A program made the translations under genes and the position numbers. Below are positions 1-8,758 of a stretch of 64,000 nt of DNA, piece by piece. The stretch's first letter is position 1. Every line of letters starts with the position of its first letter. The notes under the pieces were generated by a model, which did not search any database, was not told where the DNA came from, and worked only from the letters and a program-made list of their open reading frames with translations. The DNA is taken from positions 2,320,501 through 2,384,500 of the forward strand of contig NZ_CP073745.1 in assembly GCF_024397975.1 (NCBI RefSeq), written 5' to 3'. Origin of the DNA: Bacterioplanoides sp. SCSIO 12839 (GTDB lineage: Bacteria; Pseudomonadota; Gammaproteobacteria; Pseudomonadales; Oceanobacteraceae).

Positions 1-1062
1 GCCACCCCGGGCCGGCTGCTGGATTTATATCAGCAAAATGCCGTGCGCTTTAAACAACTGGAAGTGCTGGTACTGGACGAAGCTGATCGCATGCTCGACA
101 TGGGCTTTATTCACGACATTAAAAAGATTCTGAATATTCTGCCGAAAGAGCGTCAGAACCTGCTGTTTTCGGCCACTTTTTCTGACGACATCAAAGACTT
201 GGCGAAACGTCTGACCAACAACCCGATCGAAATTTCAGTGACACCAGCCAACAGCACCGCTAAAAAAGTTGAGCAGGTTATTCACCCGGTAGATAAAAAA
301 CAAAAGCCACGTTTGCTGAAATATTTAATTAAAGAAAATAACTGGCAGCAGGTATTGGTATTCTGCAAAACCAAACACGGCGCCAATCGCCTGACCCGCT
401 ATCTGGAAGAAAATAATATTTCAGCCGCAGCCATTCATGGCAATAAAAGTCAGGGCGCACGTACCCGGGCATTGGCAGAATTTAAATCGGGTGATATCAG
501 TGCTTTAATCGCCACCGATATTGCAGCTCGGGGCATTGATATTGATCAGCTGCCTCAGGTGGTGAACTTTGATTTGCCCAACGTGGCCGAAGATTATGTT
601 CACCGTATTGGCCGTACCGGTCGTGCGGGAGCCAGCGGTCATGCAGTGTCTCTGGTCGCAGCGGATGAAGTCAAAGAATTATCTCAGGTTGAAAATCTGA
701 TCGGCAAATTACTGGAACGCGATTATATTCCGGGCTTTGAGCCAGTACACGAAGTGCCGGTTACTACTTTACGCGCCAAACCGAAAAAGCCTAAAAAGCC
801 CAAGAAACCGAAAACGTTTTCTGAACATAAAGATGGCCAGAGAAGTGGTGAAAAGAAACATCACGCTCAGGCTAAAAATGGCAGATCAGGAAATAAACCG
901 ACCGGCAATAAATCATCGACTAATAAAACGTCGGGTAATTCAGAGAATAAAAATTCTCCCTGGAAAAAGTCCGGCGCCACCAAACGTAAGGTTGAAGGTG
1001 TGGCTAACAAAAATTCCAATAAACCAATACGCAAGCCACAAAAAAGAAAACCGGCCAATTAA
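1..1062 (+). CDS. rhlE: DEAD-box RNA helicase RhlE, 5' truncated by window edge
   Basis: ATP-dependent RNA helicase, known in the family to act in ribosome assembly and RNA turnover. The frame is open from base 1, so the N-terminal Q-motif and Walker A lie outside the window. What remains starts at TPGR (motif Ib) and continues with [13 protein letters not shown] (motif II), SATFSDD (motif III), a helicase C domain with [11 protein letters not shown] and HRIGRTGR (motif VI). The match to E. coli RhlE through [21 protein letters not shown] is close. The last ~90 residues are a basic Lys/Pro/Ser/Asn-rich tail with a [12 protein letters not shown] run, typical of the variable RNA-binding tails of these helicases. 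The stop codon lies inside the loop of the downstream terminator. Confidence 0.93.
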   Translation, partial: ATPGRLLDLYQQNAVRFKQLEVLVLDEADRMLDMGFIHDIKKILNILPKERQNLLFSATFSDDIKDLAKRLTNNPIEISVTPANSTAKKVEQVIHPVDKKQKPRLLKYLIKENNWQQVLVFCKTKHGANRLTRYLEENNISAAAIHGNKSQGARTRALAEFKSGDISALIATDIAARGIDIDQLPQVVNFDLPNVAEDYVHRIGRTGRAGASGHAVSLVAADEVKELSQVENLIGKLLERDYIPGFEPVHEVPVTTLRAKPKKPKKPKKPKTFSEHKDGQRSGEKKHHAQAKNGRSGNKPTGNKSSTNKTSGNSENKNSPWKKSGATKRKVEGVANKNSNKPIRKPQKRKPAN

Positions 1063-1072
1063 GCCGGTTTTC
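1046..1072. terminator. Bidirectional terminator between rhlE and waaC
   Basis: Perfect 10-bp stem GAAAACCGGC / GCCGGTTTTC with a 7-nt loop that contains the rhlE stop codon. It has T-rich sequence after it on the plus strand and an A run (1041-1045) before it, which serves as the T-tract for waaC on the minus strand. Confidence 0.8.
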
Positions 1073-1100
1073 TGCGTAAATATTGTTTGAACGGTTGCCT

Positions 1101-2120
1101 TTATTTAGCAATAACACCCACCAAATAATCAAACACCCGCTGCGGCGATATTTCCCGATAACAAGGTGGCTGAATATCGCCCGGCTCATTAAGCAAACAC
1201 TTTTTCGATAAACACGGTGCACAGTGCAGCTCACTTTTCATCACTTCAACCTGCGGGCCTAACACGCCGGTTAGCGATGCATCGGTTGCACCATAAATTG
1301 CTACGGAAGGGACTTCTAAGGCAGCAACCACATGCGATAAACCGGTATCGACGCCGACCACCGCCTGAGCATACGCCAGATAGGCATTCAGATCGTTCAG
1401 GCCCATTTTAGGCAGCACAGACACCCCATCGATGCCATCCGCAATACGTTCAGCGCGTTGTTTTTCTTCTTCATTACCCCAAGGCAGCATCACTTGTCGG
1501 CCAGACTGGGTAACCAGCTCGGCCAGTTGTTTCCAGTAAGCTTCTGGCCAGAGTTTGGTAATCCAGGTGGTGCCATGCAGAAACACCCAATAACCACCTT
1601 GCACATCCGGGCGCTGCCAACGGCTGCGATCAACGCCGTACGATAATGAATCGGGCACCTGATACCCCAACACCTGAGCAAACAACTGGCGCACACGAGG
1701 AATGGCATGCTGGCCTTTAGCAATAGCCTGGGGAAATTGATAAGCCTTAGCGGCGAGTGGTTCACGACAGGAATGTTTATCCAATCCGTAGCGCGGGCCA
1801 TTTGCCATGCGGGTAAACAAAGCACTTTTAATCAGCCCCTGAGCATCCAATACAATATCGTATTGCTCAGCCTTTAATTGCTGGCGGAATGCTTTCAGCT
1901 GTTGGCGGTTTTCTTTATTGAATAAATTTTTGCGCCAGCGCCGCCAGGCCACCGGAATTACTTTAGTAACGGCCGGGTGCCAGGTCGGAATATCCGCAAA
2001 TGCCTCTTCCACCAACCAGTGTATTTCCAGTCCGGCAACCTGCTGAAACGCATCCTCAACGGCAGGTAATGTGTGGAAGACATCCCCCAGAGAGGAGGTT
2101 TTAACAACTAATACTTTCAC
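1101..2120 (-). CDS. waaC: ADP-heptose:LPS heptosyltransferase I
   Basis: Adds the first L-glycero-D-manno-heptose to Kdo2-lipid A at the inner face of the cytoplasmic membrane, during LPS inner-core synthesis. The 339-residue length fits the family (GT9). The N-terminus KTSSLGDVFHTLPAVEDA and the block WLVEEAFADIPTWHPAVTKVIPVAWRRWRK are close to E. coli WaaC. The C-terminal GVDTGLSHVVAALEVPSVAIYGATD is the GT9 nucleotide-sugar binding region. It is convergent with rhlE and divergent from the membrane-protein gene at 2270. It confirms an LPS-bearing Gram-negative host. Confidence 0.93.
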   Translation of the reverse strand: MKVLVVKTSSLGDVFHTLPAVEDAFQQVAGLEIHWLVEEAFADIPTWHPAVTKVIPVAWRRWRKNLFNKENRQQLKAFRQQLKAEQYDIVLDAQGLIKSALFTRMANGPRYGLDKHSCREPLAAKAYQFPQAIAKGQHAIPRVRQLFAQVLGYQVPDSLSYGVDRSRWQRPDVQGGYWVFLHGTTWITKLWPEAYWKQLAELVTQSGRQVMLPWGNEEEKQRAERIADGIDGVSVLPKMGLNDLNAYLAYAQAVVGVDTGLSHVVAALEVPSVAIYGATDASLTGVLGPQVEVMKSELHCAPCLSKKCLLNEPGDIQPPCYREISPQRVFDYLVGVIAK

Positions 2121-2269
2121 AGTGGCTCTCGGTTGCAGAAAAACAGGGGCAATAGTGCAAAACGCGCACTTTACGTGATTTCAGGCCGGATTCAAACTCA
2201 ACCAGCGCAGCTAACGGCGCTTGACTTTACCCAGCCCAAACGCAACCATCCGCGCTTTGATTCTTCTAA

Positions 2270-3229
2270 TTGTCTGAACTGAGAACCCTCTTGCTGAAAT
2301 CGTGGAAATTCTGGGCCAGCACAGGCCTGCTAGCTGGCCTGATCTATCTGGTAGAAAGCAGCTTTGGCTGGCTGAATGTGTTGGCGAGCTGGAAAAGCAT
2401 CGCCCCCCAGACATTGGCGGTTGCGGTTGGCCTGATGCTGGTCAGTTATATGTTGAGAGCCGTACGGTTTTACGACTTCTTCTATCATTATTGCCAGGGA
2501 CAATTCAGTCTGCTGACGCGCATCACGGTGATCCATAATTTCTTCAATAATCTGTTGCCAATGCGCAGTGGCGAAACCACATTCCCTTTATTGATGAAAC
2601 AACAATTCGGACTGCCCTATCGCCACAGCGCCCCCGCACTGCTATGGCTGCGCCTGCTCGACTTATACGCATTACTGGTACTGGCCGCGATCTATCTGAC
2701 CGATCTGCTACCCGTTAGTGACGTGATCCAACTGAGCTTCAGCGCGGCTCTGTTGTTATTGCCTTTGATTGTGTTGCCACTGCAAAACCGTATTGAAGGC
2801 TTTTTACAGGCTCATCCCAGCGGCTGGTCCGGTAAAGTTGTCGACCTGATGCACGCTTTACCGAAGTCACCCTGGCCGTTTGTACGGGCATTATTCTGGA
2901 CGCTGATTAACTGGGCATTGAAACTGGCGGTATATGCCTGGTTACTGCAACAGTTTTTATCATCAACGTCAGACCCGGTGCCTTTTGCGCAGAGCTGGGT
3001 CGGAGCGACTACCGGAGAGCTCTCCAGTGTATTGCCGATTAATGGCGTTGCTGGTGCCGGAACCTATGAAGCTGGCATTGTTGCAGGACTGCTCCCCTGG
3101 GGAGTCGATAAGAGCAATGCACTGGCGGCTGCCGTAAACCTACACCTGTTTGTATTGGGCAGTACCTTTTTGCTAACGGGTGTTATTGCTTTGCTTACCA
3201 GCCGGATTAAGCGCTCTGACAAGCACTGA
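2270..3229 (+). CDS. LPG-synthase-type (UPF0104) integral membrane protein
   Basis: Polytopic inner-membrane protein of 319 residues with about 7-8 hydrophobic segments. The pattern (SYMLRAVRFYDFF near residue 65, HNFFNNLLPMRSGE near 92-105, then PINGVAGAGTYEAGI near 258) matches the flippase/LPG_synthase_TM family. Members relate to the membrane domain of lysylphosphatidylglycerol synthases and often sit in polysaccharide or lipid modification loci. The soluble synthase domain is absent, so a transport or accessory role is more likely than aminoacylation. The start is a TTG at 2270 with no convincing ribosome-binding site, so it is uncertain. It is followed 89 nt later by a polyprenyl-phosphate glycosyltransferase gene, suggesting a shared envelope task. 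Confidence 0.75.
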   Translation: MSELRTLLLKSWKFWASTGLLAGLIYLVESSFGWLNVLASWKSIAPQTLAVAVGLMLVSYMLRAVRFYDFFYHYCQGQFSLLTRITVIHNFFNNLLPMRSGETTFPLLMKQQFGLPYRHSAPALLWLRLLDLYALLVLAAIYLTDLLPVSDVIQLSFSAALLLLPLIVLPLQNRIEGFLQAHPSGWSGKVVDLMHALPKSPWPFVRALFWTLINWALKLAVYAWLLQQFLSSTSDPVPFAQSWVGATTGELSSVLPINGVAGAGTYEAGIVAGLLPWGVDKSNALAAAVNLHLFVLGSTFLLTGVIALLTSRIKRSDKH

Positions 3230-3318
3230 TATCAAGCAACGATGACATTACTTTAGTTTTATCAGCTACGGCTTTTGGGTATCATCCCTGCACTTTTTAT
3301 GTTTATCCGATTTTCAGA

Positions 3319-4434
3319 GTGGTATTTATCTTGACTGAGGCCAACAAACCGTCGTTATCCATTGTTATTCCAATGTTTAATGAAATCGACAACGTCACAC
3401 CGATGGTTGCCCGTGTACATGAAGGCATGGCCGACTATCAGGGGCCATGGGAGCTGTTGGTGGTTGACGATGGCAGTACTGACGGTACACCTCAGGCACT
3501 ACACAAAGAATCGGAAAACTTTGGCGCTCATGTTCGTATTGTTGAGCTGCGTCGTAACTTCGGCCAAACCGCTGCCATGCAGGCTGGCATCGACGAAGCC
3601 CGCGGCGAACTGATCGCTACACTGGACGGTGACTTGCAAAACGACCCGGCTGATATTCCACGTATGGTCGACCACCTGATCGAAAACGACCTGGATCTGT
3701 TAACGGGCTGGCGCAAAAACCGCAAAGACGACTTAGTCTTGCGCAAAATCCCATCCCGTATCGCTAACCGCTTGATTGGCAAAATCACCGGCGTTCGCAT
3801 TAACGATTACGGCTGCTCACTGAAGATCTACAAATCTTCCGTGATTAAACAAGTCCGTTTATACGGCGAAATGCACCGCTTTATTCCAGCCTGGGTTGCC
3901 GCCGTTGTTCCACCAAGCCGTATTGGTGAAATTGTGGTGCAGCACAATGCCCGTGTCGCTGGCGAATCCAAGTACGGAATTTCCCGTACCTTCCGTGTGA
4001 TTCTTGACCTGTTATCGGTTTATTTCTTTATGCGCTACCGCGCCCGCCCTGGCCATTTCTTTGGTTCCATCGGCCTGGCACTGGGTTCTGTTGGTGGCGT
4101 GCTGTTAGCTTACCTGGGTTTCCTAAAGATTTTCCTGGGTGAAGACATTGGCACTCGCCCACTGTTTTTAATCTCAGTGGTGTGTGTGATTGCTGCACTG
4201 CAATTCCTGACCACTGGCGTGTTGTCAGAGCTGATTTCCCGTACTTACTTTGAGTCATCACAACGACAGCAGTACGTGATTTACAACCGCAAAGACACTT
4301 GCGACAACGACGAAGCCTGTTGGGCAGAAGCCTCTGAGATGAAACAACCAGAAACAGTGGCTTCTTCCGAAACAGCCTCTGCAGAGCCCTCTGTCTCAGA
4401 ATCATCTACATCAGAAACACAAACGAACAGCTGA
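3319..4434 (+). CDS. Family 2 glycosyltransferase, polyprenyl-phosphate sugar transferase (ArnC/GtrB/DPM1-like)
   Basis: Predicted to move a sugar from a nucleotide donor to undecaprenyl phosphate at the cytoplasmic face of the membrane. The GT-A fold is visible: IVIPMFNEIDNV, then VVDDGSTDGT near residue 50, then TLDGDLQNDPAD near 100 as the DxD region. Two C-terminal transmembrane segments (about 245-270 and 285-305) follow, as in ArnC and GtrB. The extra Ser/Glu/Thr-rich tail after residue 335 looks disordered. The start may be GTG 3319 or TTG 3331. The next gene begins 3 nt after the stop and encodes an ArnT-like transferase, the normal user of such a lipid-linked sugar. The sugar cannot be read from sequence. 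Confidence 0.85.
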   Translation: MVFILTEANKPSLSIVIPMFNEIDNVTPMVARVHEGMADYQGPWELLVVDDGSTDGTPQALHKESENFGAHVRIVELRRNFGQTAAMQAGIDEARGELIATLDGDLQNDPADIPRMVDHLIENDLDLLTGWRKNRKDDLVLRKIPSRIANRLIGKITGVRINDYGCSLKIYKSSVIKQVRLYGEMHRFIPAWVAAVVPPSRIGEIVVQHNARVAGESKYGISRTFRVILDLLSVYFFMRYRARPGHFFGSIGLALGSVGGVLLAYLGFLKIFLGEDIGTRPLFLISVVCVIAALQFLTTGVLSELISRTYFESSQRQQYVIYNRKDTCDNDEACWAEASEMKQPETVASSETASAEPSVSESSTSETQTNS

Positions 4435-4437
4435 TTT

Positions 4438-6096
4438 ATGCGCAACCTGTCTGTCCCCTACTGGCTGATTGCCGCCCTGATTGCATTTTTCTTTGTGAAT
4501 CTGGGCGGTTATTTATTATTCGATCATGACGAGGGGGCATTCAGTGAAGCCACTCGCGGTATGTTTGAGCGCGGTGACTTTATTACCACCTACCTCAATG
4601 ACCGGGTTCGGTTCGACAAGCCCATTCTGATCTATTGGCTGCAAGCCGCCTCGATCAGTGTCTTTGGCACTGATGTCTGGGCTTTCCGGTTGCCATCCGC
4701 TCTGGCCGGATTCGGCTGGTCACTGGCTATTTTCTTTTTTACCCGCCGTTATATTAATCAGCCAACCGCAATTGCTGCCGCATTAATTGCAGCCGCAGCG
4801 TTGGGTATTAATATGATTGCCCACGTAGCCACAGCAGACGCTTTATTAAACGTGATTCTGGCCAGCACACTACTGTGCATGTATCACTACAGCGTGACGC
4901 CTTCGAATAAATTATTGTTCGTTATCTATGCCTTAATGGCCCTTGGCGTATTAACCAAAGGCCCGGTTGCGGTTGCTATTCCACTCATGGTGTCGGCGAT
5001 TTTTTTCCTCTGGTCGGGGATGAAAGACGCCTTTATCAAAGCCATCTTTTTTATCCCGGGTTGGGTTTTGTTCCTGCTGATTGCCGCCCCTTGGTACATT
5101 CTGGAATACATGGCACAAGGCCAGGCGTTTATTGATGGCTTTATCCTGAAACACAACGTCAATCGCTTTAACAATGCAATGGAAGGCCACGATGGCGGCC
5201 CATTGTTTTATATTGTGTTGCTGCCATTTATTCTGGCACCGTTTGGTGCCCTGTTGGTTCGTATTGTGCCCAGCCTGAAAACCGCTCTGGGCAAAAATGG
5301 CAACACAAACTCCAACACTGACAGTACGCCCGACTTATTAAATCGTTTTTTGTGGATTTGGTTTTTAGTGGTACTGGTATTATTCAGCATCGCCAGCACT
5401 AAGCTGCCCCACTATATTTTGTACGGTGTGACGCCTCTGGTGATTCTGATGGCACGTTATCGCGACTGGTTAAAAAACCGCTGGCTAACGATCATTTTCC
5501 CATCGCTGTTTTTTGCCTTGATGGTGGCTTTCCCGCTACTGATTCCAACCATTATTGATGGCCTGACGAATCCGATTGAAATTGCCGCAGCAGAACGCGC
5601 CGCTGAATACATCAATCAGGACTTTGCCATCATTGCGGCAGTTGCCTGGTTACTCTCTCTGGCTCTGATGTTATGGAAACGCATCAGCCCCTGGTTCTCT
5701 CTGATTCTGGTTGGCGTGGTGCAAACGTTGTTTGTTTGGTTTATTTTTGTTCCAGCCATCAGTGAAGCGCAGCAACGCCCGGTTTGGGATGCCGCTCAGT
5801 TTGCCAAACAGCTTGGCGAACCAATCATCACCCAGTCGATTGATATGCCAAGTTTTAATGTGTACTTCGACAAGTGGACCGAGCGTCGTGGTCTGGAGAT
5901 TGGCGAAGTGGGCTATGCCCGGGAAGATCGCCTGAGAAAGATTCCACACTACGATATCTTATTCCAGTCCGGACCCATCGTGATTGTGCGTCGTATCAGT
6001 GAAGAACAAGCGCAGCTCTTGGAAAAGCAAACGCAACTCCAGGAAAAACAAACACAGCTGCCAAAACAAACAGAACAGATCGACAGCAATGACTAA
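4438..6096 (+). CDS. ArnT-like GT39 membrane glycosyltransferase
   Basis: Integral membrane transferase of the PMT/ArnT family, expected to transfer a sugar from undecaprenyl phosphate to lipid A, a glycan or a protein at the periplasmic face. The first periplasmic loop carries DHDEGAFSEATRGMF and FDKPILIYWLQA, the acidic catalytic-loop pattern of PMT_2 proteins. About 12 hydrophobic segments run to residue ~450, followed by a soluble C-terminal domain. The last ~30 residues are a Gln/Glu/Lys heptad-like stretch (repeated EKQTQL), which is unusual and may be a small coiled coil. It is translationally linked to its neighbours: 3 nt after the GT2 gene, with an 8-nt overlap into the PAP2 gene. 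Confidence 0.85.
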   Translation: MRNLSVPYWLIAALIAFFFVNLGGYLLFDHDEGAFSEATRGMFERGDFITTYLNDRVRFDKPILIYWLQAASISVFGTDVWAFRLPSALAGFGWSLAIFFFTRRYINQPTAIAAALIAAAALGINMIAHVATADALLNVILASTLLCMYHYSVTPSNKLLFVIYALMALGVLTKGPVAVAIPLMVSAIFFLWSGMKDAFIKAIFFIPGWVLFLLIAAPWYILEYMAQGQAFIDGFILKHNVNRFNNAMEGHDGGPLFYIVLLPFILAPFGALLVRIVPSLKTALGKNGNTNSNTDSTPDLLNRFLWIWFLVVLVLFSIASTKLPHYILYGVTPLVILMARYRDWLKNRWLTIIFPSLFFALMVAFPLLIPTIIDGLTNPIEIAAAERAAEYINQDFAIIAAVAWLLSLALMLWKRISPWFSLILVGVVQTLFVWFIFVPAISEAQQRPVWDAAQFAKQLGEPIITQSIDMPSFNVYFDKWTERRGLEIGEVGYAREDRLRKIPHYDILFQSGPIVIVRRISEEQAQLLEKQTQLQEKQTQLPKQTEQIDSND

Positions 6097-6895
6097 CTCT
6101 TCCACAGCAAACACGTCATTTATTCTGTCCTGCGCTTGCCTGATGCTGGCAGTAGCGCTGTTTATTTGGATCAATGAGGTCAATCAGCTCTGGTTTATGA
6201 ACTGGAATACTTCTGGCAGCCAATTGCCGGATGCCATCTGGGCTAATCTGACGCTGGTCGCTGACACTCTGTTTGCGGTTGCCGCACTGCTGATTGCCGC
6301 CAGCGTCAGCGCTAAACCAAACGGCCCAAGGTTATTGGGCCAGTCGCTGGTGTTACTGATTCTGGGCGGGTTATTTGTTCATGTTTTTAAACAAGGACTG
6401 AATATTCCTCGCCCTCCTTCTGTATTAGCAGAAGGCAGTTATCATCTGATTGGCCCCAAGCTTAAACACGAAAGCTTCCCGTCTGGCCACGCCTTCACTG
6501 CACTCAGTTGTTTTGCCCTGCTGGCACTGAATCAAAGCAAGCTTTATCTATCAGCGGTGCTGTTGACGATTGGCGGTTTGGCTGCGTTAAGCCGTGTTAT
6601 GGTTGCCGCACACTGGCCACTGGATATTTTTGTGGGAGGTGGTTTCGGGATTCTGTTTGCGTGGTTAAGCGTTCAGCTGGAAGGACGGGTAGCGTTTTTC
6701 CAGCGCAATGGCTGGCGCTTTTTTGCCTTGATCTTGTTAACTCTGGCCAGTGCCGCACTGGCCTTCCATGATGATCGTTATCCAGATACACAGCTGCTCG
6801 GTGTCACCGCCAGCCTGATTGCAGTGATACTGGCGATACGCCACTACTGGCAGCCTCTGATACGCTTTATGAGGCAGCAGCAAAAACCGGAATAG
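6089..6895 (+). CDS. PAP2-family membrane phosphatase
   Basis: Lipid phosphatase of the PAP2/type 2 phosphatidic acid phosphatase family, 268 residues with about 6 membrane segments. The three signature motifs are present: KQGLNIPRP (KX6RP), PSGH, and SRVMVAAHWPLD (SRX5HX3D). Such enzymes dephosphorylate undecaprenyl pyrophosphate, phosphatidylglycerol phosphate or lipid A. After a lipid-linked glycosyltransferase pair, carrier-lipid recycling or lipid A dephosphorylation is a natural role. ATG 6089 is chosen because it overlaps the upstream stop as ATGACTAA, giving translational coupling; the frame is open further upstream but reads through the Gln-rich tail of the previous gene. Confidence 0.87.
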   Translation: MTNSSTANTSFILSCACLMLAVALFIWINEVNQLWFMNWNTSGSQLPDAIWANLTLVADTLFAVAALLIAASVSAKPNGPRLLGQSLVLLILGGLFVHVFKQGLNIPRPPSVLAEGSYHLIGPKLKHESFPSGHAFTALSCFALLALNQSKLYLSAVLLTIGGLAALSRVMVAAHWPLDIFVGGGFGILFAWLSVQLEGRVAFFQRNGWRFFALILLTLASAALAFHDDRYPDTQLLGVTASLIAVILAIRHYWQPLIRFMRQQQKPE

Positions 6896-6900
6896 TGTGA

Positions 6901-6919
6901 GGGTCGTGATTCACGACCC
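6901..6919. other. Near-perfect palindrome between convergent genes
   Basis: GGGTCGTGA and TCACGACCC flank one base, so a folded RNA would have about 8 bp. It sits directly after the PAP2 gene and covers the 3' end of the convergent small HTH gene. It lacks a T-tract, so it is a weak terminator candidate. Confidence 0.4.
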
Positions 6920-7159
6920 AAACAGATCAAACGCAATACCGCCATCTTCTCCCTGATCCATCCAGCCCTGTGGTTTAGAAAACGTCTGCTCCATTTGTTT
7001 CGCCAACGAATCTGGAATTTTACGGCTGGGCTTGTCCTCCAGCATGGCTTGTAACTTATTTTCATCCACACCAAGGCATGCAGCCATGGTGGCGACATCC
7101 AGCGCATTTTCCAACATTAATTCCTGAGCACGCTGCCAACGCATACCTTGATCAGACAT
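6911..7159 (-). CDS. Small XRE-like DNA-binding protein
   Basis: A protein of 82 residues. The segment from MLENALDVATMAACLGVDENKLQAML to IPDSLAKQMEQTFSKPQGWMD has the helix-turn-helix plus 'lA.qiE..f..p.GWlD' ending seen in Cro/CI-like regulators. ATG 7159 is taken as start because the codon before it is GTG and an AAAAGG sits ~10 nt upstream. It is divergent from fabB, whose promoter region it shares (159 nt), so control of fabB or of itself is possible but not shown. It is shorter than most XRE regulators. Confidence 0.65.
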   Translation of the reverse strand: MSDQGMRWQRAQELMLENALDVATMAACLGVDENKLQAMLEDKPSRKIPDSLAKQMEQTFSKPQGWMDQGEDGGIAFDLFGS

Positions 7160-7229
7160 CACAAATCAAACCTTTTAATCTTTCATTAATAACTCAGGCT
7201 CAATAATATTTTTCTTTAAGCCTTTTCAG

Positions 7230-7246
7230 CCACTGCTATATAGTGG
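7230..7246. promoter_or_regulatory. Inverted repeat in the fabB/HTH divergent promoter region
   Basis: CCACT and AGTGG flank a 7-nt AT-rich centre (GCTATAT). It lies 72 nt before fabB and about 70 nt before the divergent HTH gene. It could be an operator for the small HTH protein or a fatty-acid regulator; there is no direct evidence. A weak TTGAAA (7252) / TAATAT (7277) pair follows with a long 19-nt spacer. Confidence 0.3.
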
Positions 7247-7318
7247 TCAGATTGAAATATTACCTCAACCTTTCGGTAATATGCTGAGAAGAATTTGGAA
7301 AACAGGTAGAGAATCGTT

Positions 7319-8530
7319 ATGCGTCGCGTTGTTGTTACTGGTATGGGTATTGTGGGTTGTTTGGGCAATAACAAAGAAGAAGTGCTGGAGTCTTTGAAAC
7401 AACAGCGCTCCGGCATTTCCTTTCAGCCAGATTATGAAGAAATGGGCTTTCGTAGCCACGTCGCTGGCCGCCCGAACATTGACCTGGCGGAACATATTGA
7501 TCGTAAACTGAAACGTTTTATGGGCGACTCCGCAGCCTATTCTTACCTGTCGATGAAGCAGGCCATTGAAGATGCCGGTCTGAGCGAAGAGATTGTCAGC
7601 AATCCGCGCACCGGTCTGGTGACCGGTTCTGGCGGCGCTTCCTCTTCCGATATTGTTGAATCCGTCGATATTCTGCGTGAAAAGGGCATTCGTAAAGTTG
7701 GCCCATACCGGGTAACCCGCACCATGGGTTCAACCACCTCTGCCAACCTGGCAACGCCGTTTTCAATAAAAGGCGTTAACTATTCTATGACGTCCGCCTG
7801 TGCCACCAGCGCTCACTGTATTGGCCATGCGATGGAACTGATTCAGTGGGGCAAGCAAGACGTGGTGTTTGCCGGCGGCGGTGAAGAAGAACACTGGAGC
7901 CTGACCGCTCAGTTTGATGCCATGGGTGCCCTGTCCAGCAAGTATAACGATACCCCGGAATCGGCTTCCCGTACCTATTGCTCTACCCGTGACGGTTTTG
8001 TCATCGCTGGCGGTGGCGGCATGTTGGTGTTGGAAGAGTACGAACACGCCGTGGCTCGTGGTGCGACGATTTACGCCGAATTAACCGGTTATGGCGCAAC
8101 CTCAGACGGCGCTGATATGGTGGCACCATCCGGTGAAGGCGCCATTCGTTGTATGCAAATGGCATTAGAAATGGCGGGTAACCCAACCATTGATTACCTG
8201 AACACCCACGGTACCAGCACACCAGCGGGTGACATTACGGAATTAAAAGCGGTTGGTGAAGCCTTTGGTGAACAACGCCCACCAATCAGCTCAACCAAGT
8301 CGCTGACCGGCCACTCTCTGGGTGCTGCAGGCGTTCAGGAAGCCATCTACTCATTACTGATGCTGAAGCACGGCTTTATTACCGGCAGCGCTAATATTGA
8401 AGCTCTAGATGAAGGTGCTGATGGCTTTGAAATTGTCACCCAAAACCGCGATGCCGAACTGAGCACCGTGATGTCAAACAGCTTCGGTTTTGGTGGCACC
8501 AATGCCACGCTGGTATTCAGTAAAGTGTGA
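7319..8530 (+). CDS. fabB: 3-oxoacyl-[acyl-carrier-protein] synthase I
   Basis: Condensing enzyme of type II fatty acid synthesis; elongates acyl-ACP with malonyl-ACP and is needed for unsaturated fatty acids. The 403 residues begin [17 protein letters not shown]. The thiolase-fold triad is visible: Cys in [10 protein letters not shown], His in [11 protein letters not shown], and His in [12 protein letters not shown]; the C-terminal [14 protein letters not shown] is also diagnostic. fabA, its usual partner, is not next to it here. Instead a multidomain acyl-CoA carboxylase follows 228 nt downstream. The fabB transcript probably ends at the hairpin at 8536-8568. Confidence 0.95.
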   Translation: MRRVVVTGMGIVGCLGNNKEEVLESLKQQRSGISFQPDYEEMGFRSHVAGRPNIDLAEHIDRKLKRFMGDSAAYSYLSMKQAIEDAGLSEEIVSNPRTGLVTGSGGASSSDIVESVDILREKGIRKVGPYRVTRTMGSTTSANLATPFSIKGVNYSMTSACATSAHCIGHAMELIQWGKQDVVFAGGGEEEHWSLTAQFDAMGALSSKYNDTPESASRTYCSTRDGFVIAGGGGMLVLEEYEHAVARGATIYAELTGYGATSDGADMVAPSGEGAIRCMQMALEMAGNPTIDYLNTHGTSTPAGDITELKAVGEAFGEQRPPISSTKSLTGHSLGAAGVQEAIYSLLMLKHGFITGSANIEALDEGADGFEIVTQNRDAELSTVMSNSFGFGGTNATLVFSKV

Positions 8531-8535
8531 TTATT

Positions 8536-8568
8536 AAAACAGCGTCAAAAGTGACGTGACGCCGTTTT
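8536..8568 (+). terminator. fabB terminator
   Basis: Arms AAAAC-a-GCGTCA and TGACGC-c-GTTTT pair across a 9-nt loop, beginning 5 nt after the fabB stop and ending in a T run. Confidence 0.7.
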
Positions 8569-8590
8569 TAATTACTGCAAAAAATGACAT

Positions 8591-8646
8591 ACTCGGTGTC
8601 TATTCCGAGTATTATAAATCCTCAGGAAATAACCTTTCCTGAGGAT
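8591..8646. promoter_or_regulatory. Two tandem hairpins upstream of the carboxylase gene
   Basis: The first pairs ACTCGG (8591-8596) with CCGAGT (8605-8610). The second is a perfect 12-bp stem, ATCCTCAGGAAA (8618-8629) with its complement at 8635-8646, around a 5-nt loop. They follow the fabB terminator and lie 112 nt before the carboxylase start. They could be a second terminator, an mRNA leader structure or a protein-binding dyad; no T-tract follows the 12-bp stem. Confidence 0.55.
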
Positions 8647-8758
8647 CGAAACACCCTGATTTATTCAGTCGTGTATCAGTAAGTACATGTGATTTTCGCC
8701 GACCCCGTATTATCTGACTCTGGTCGGTTGTGTATGACCCAACATGGATTAATTAACA

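Noticed and set aside
4028-4405. 125-residue minus-strand ORF opposite the GT2 gene
   Set aside because: Antisense to a well-supported glycosyltransferase tail; no recognisable features.
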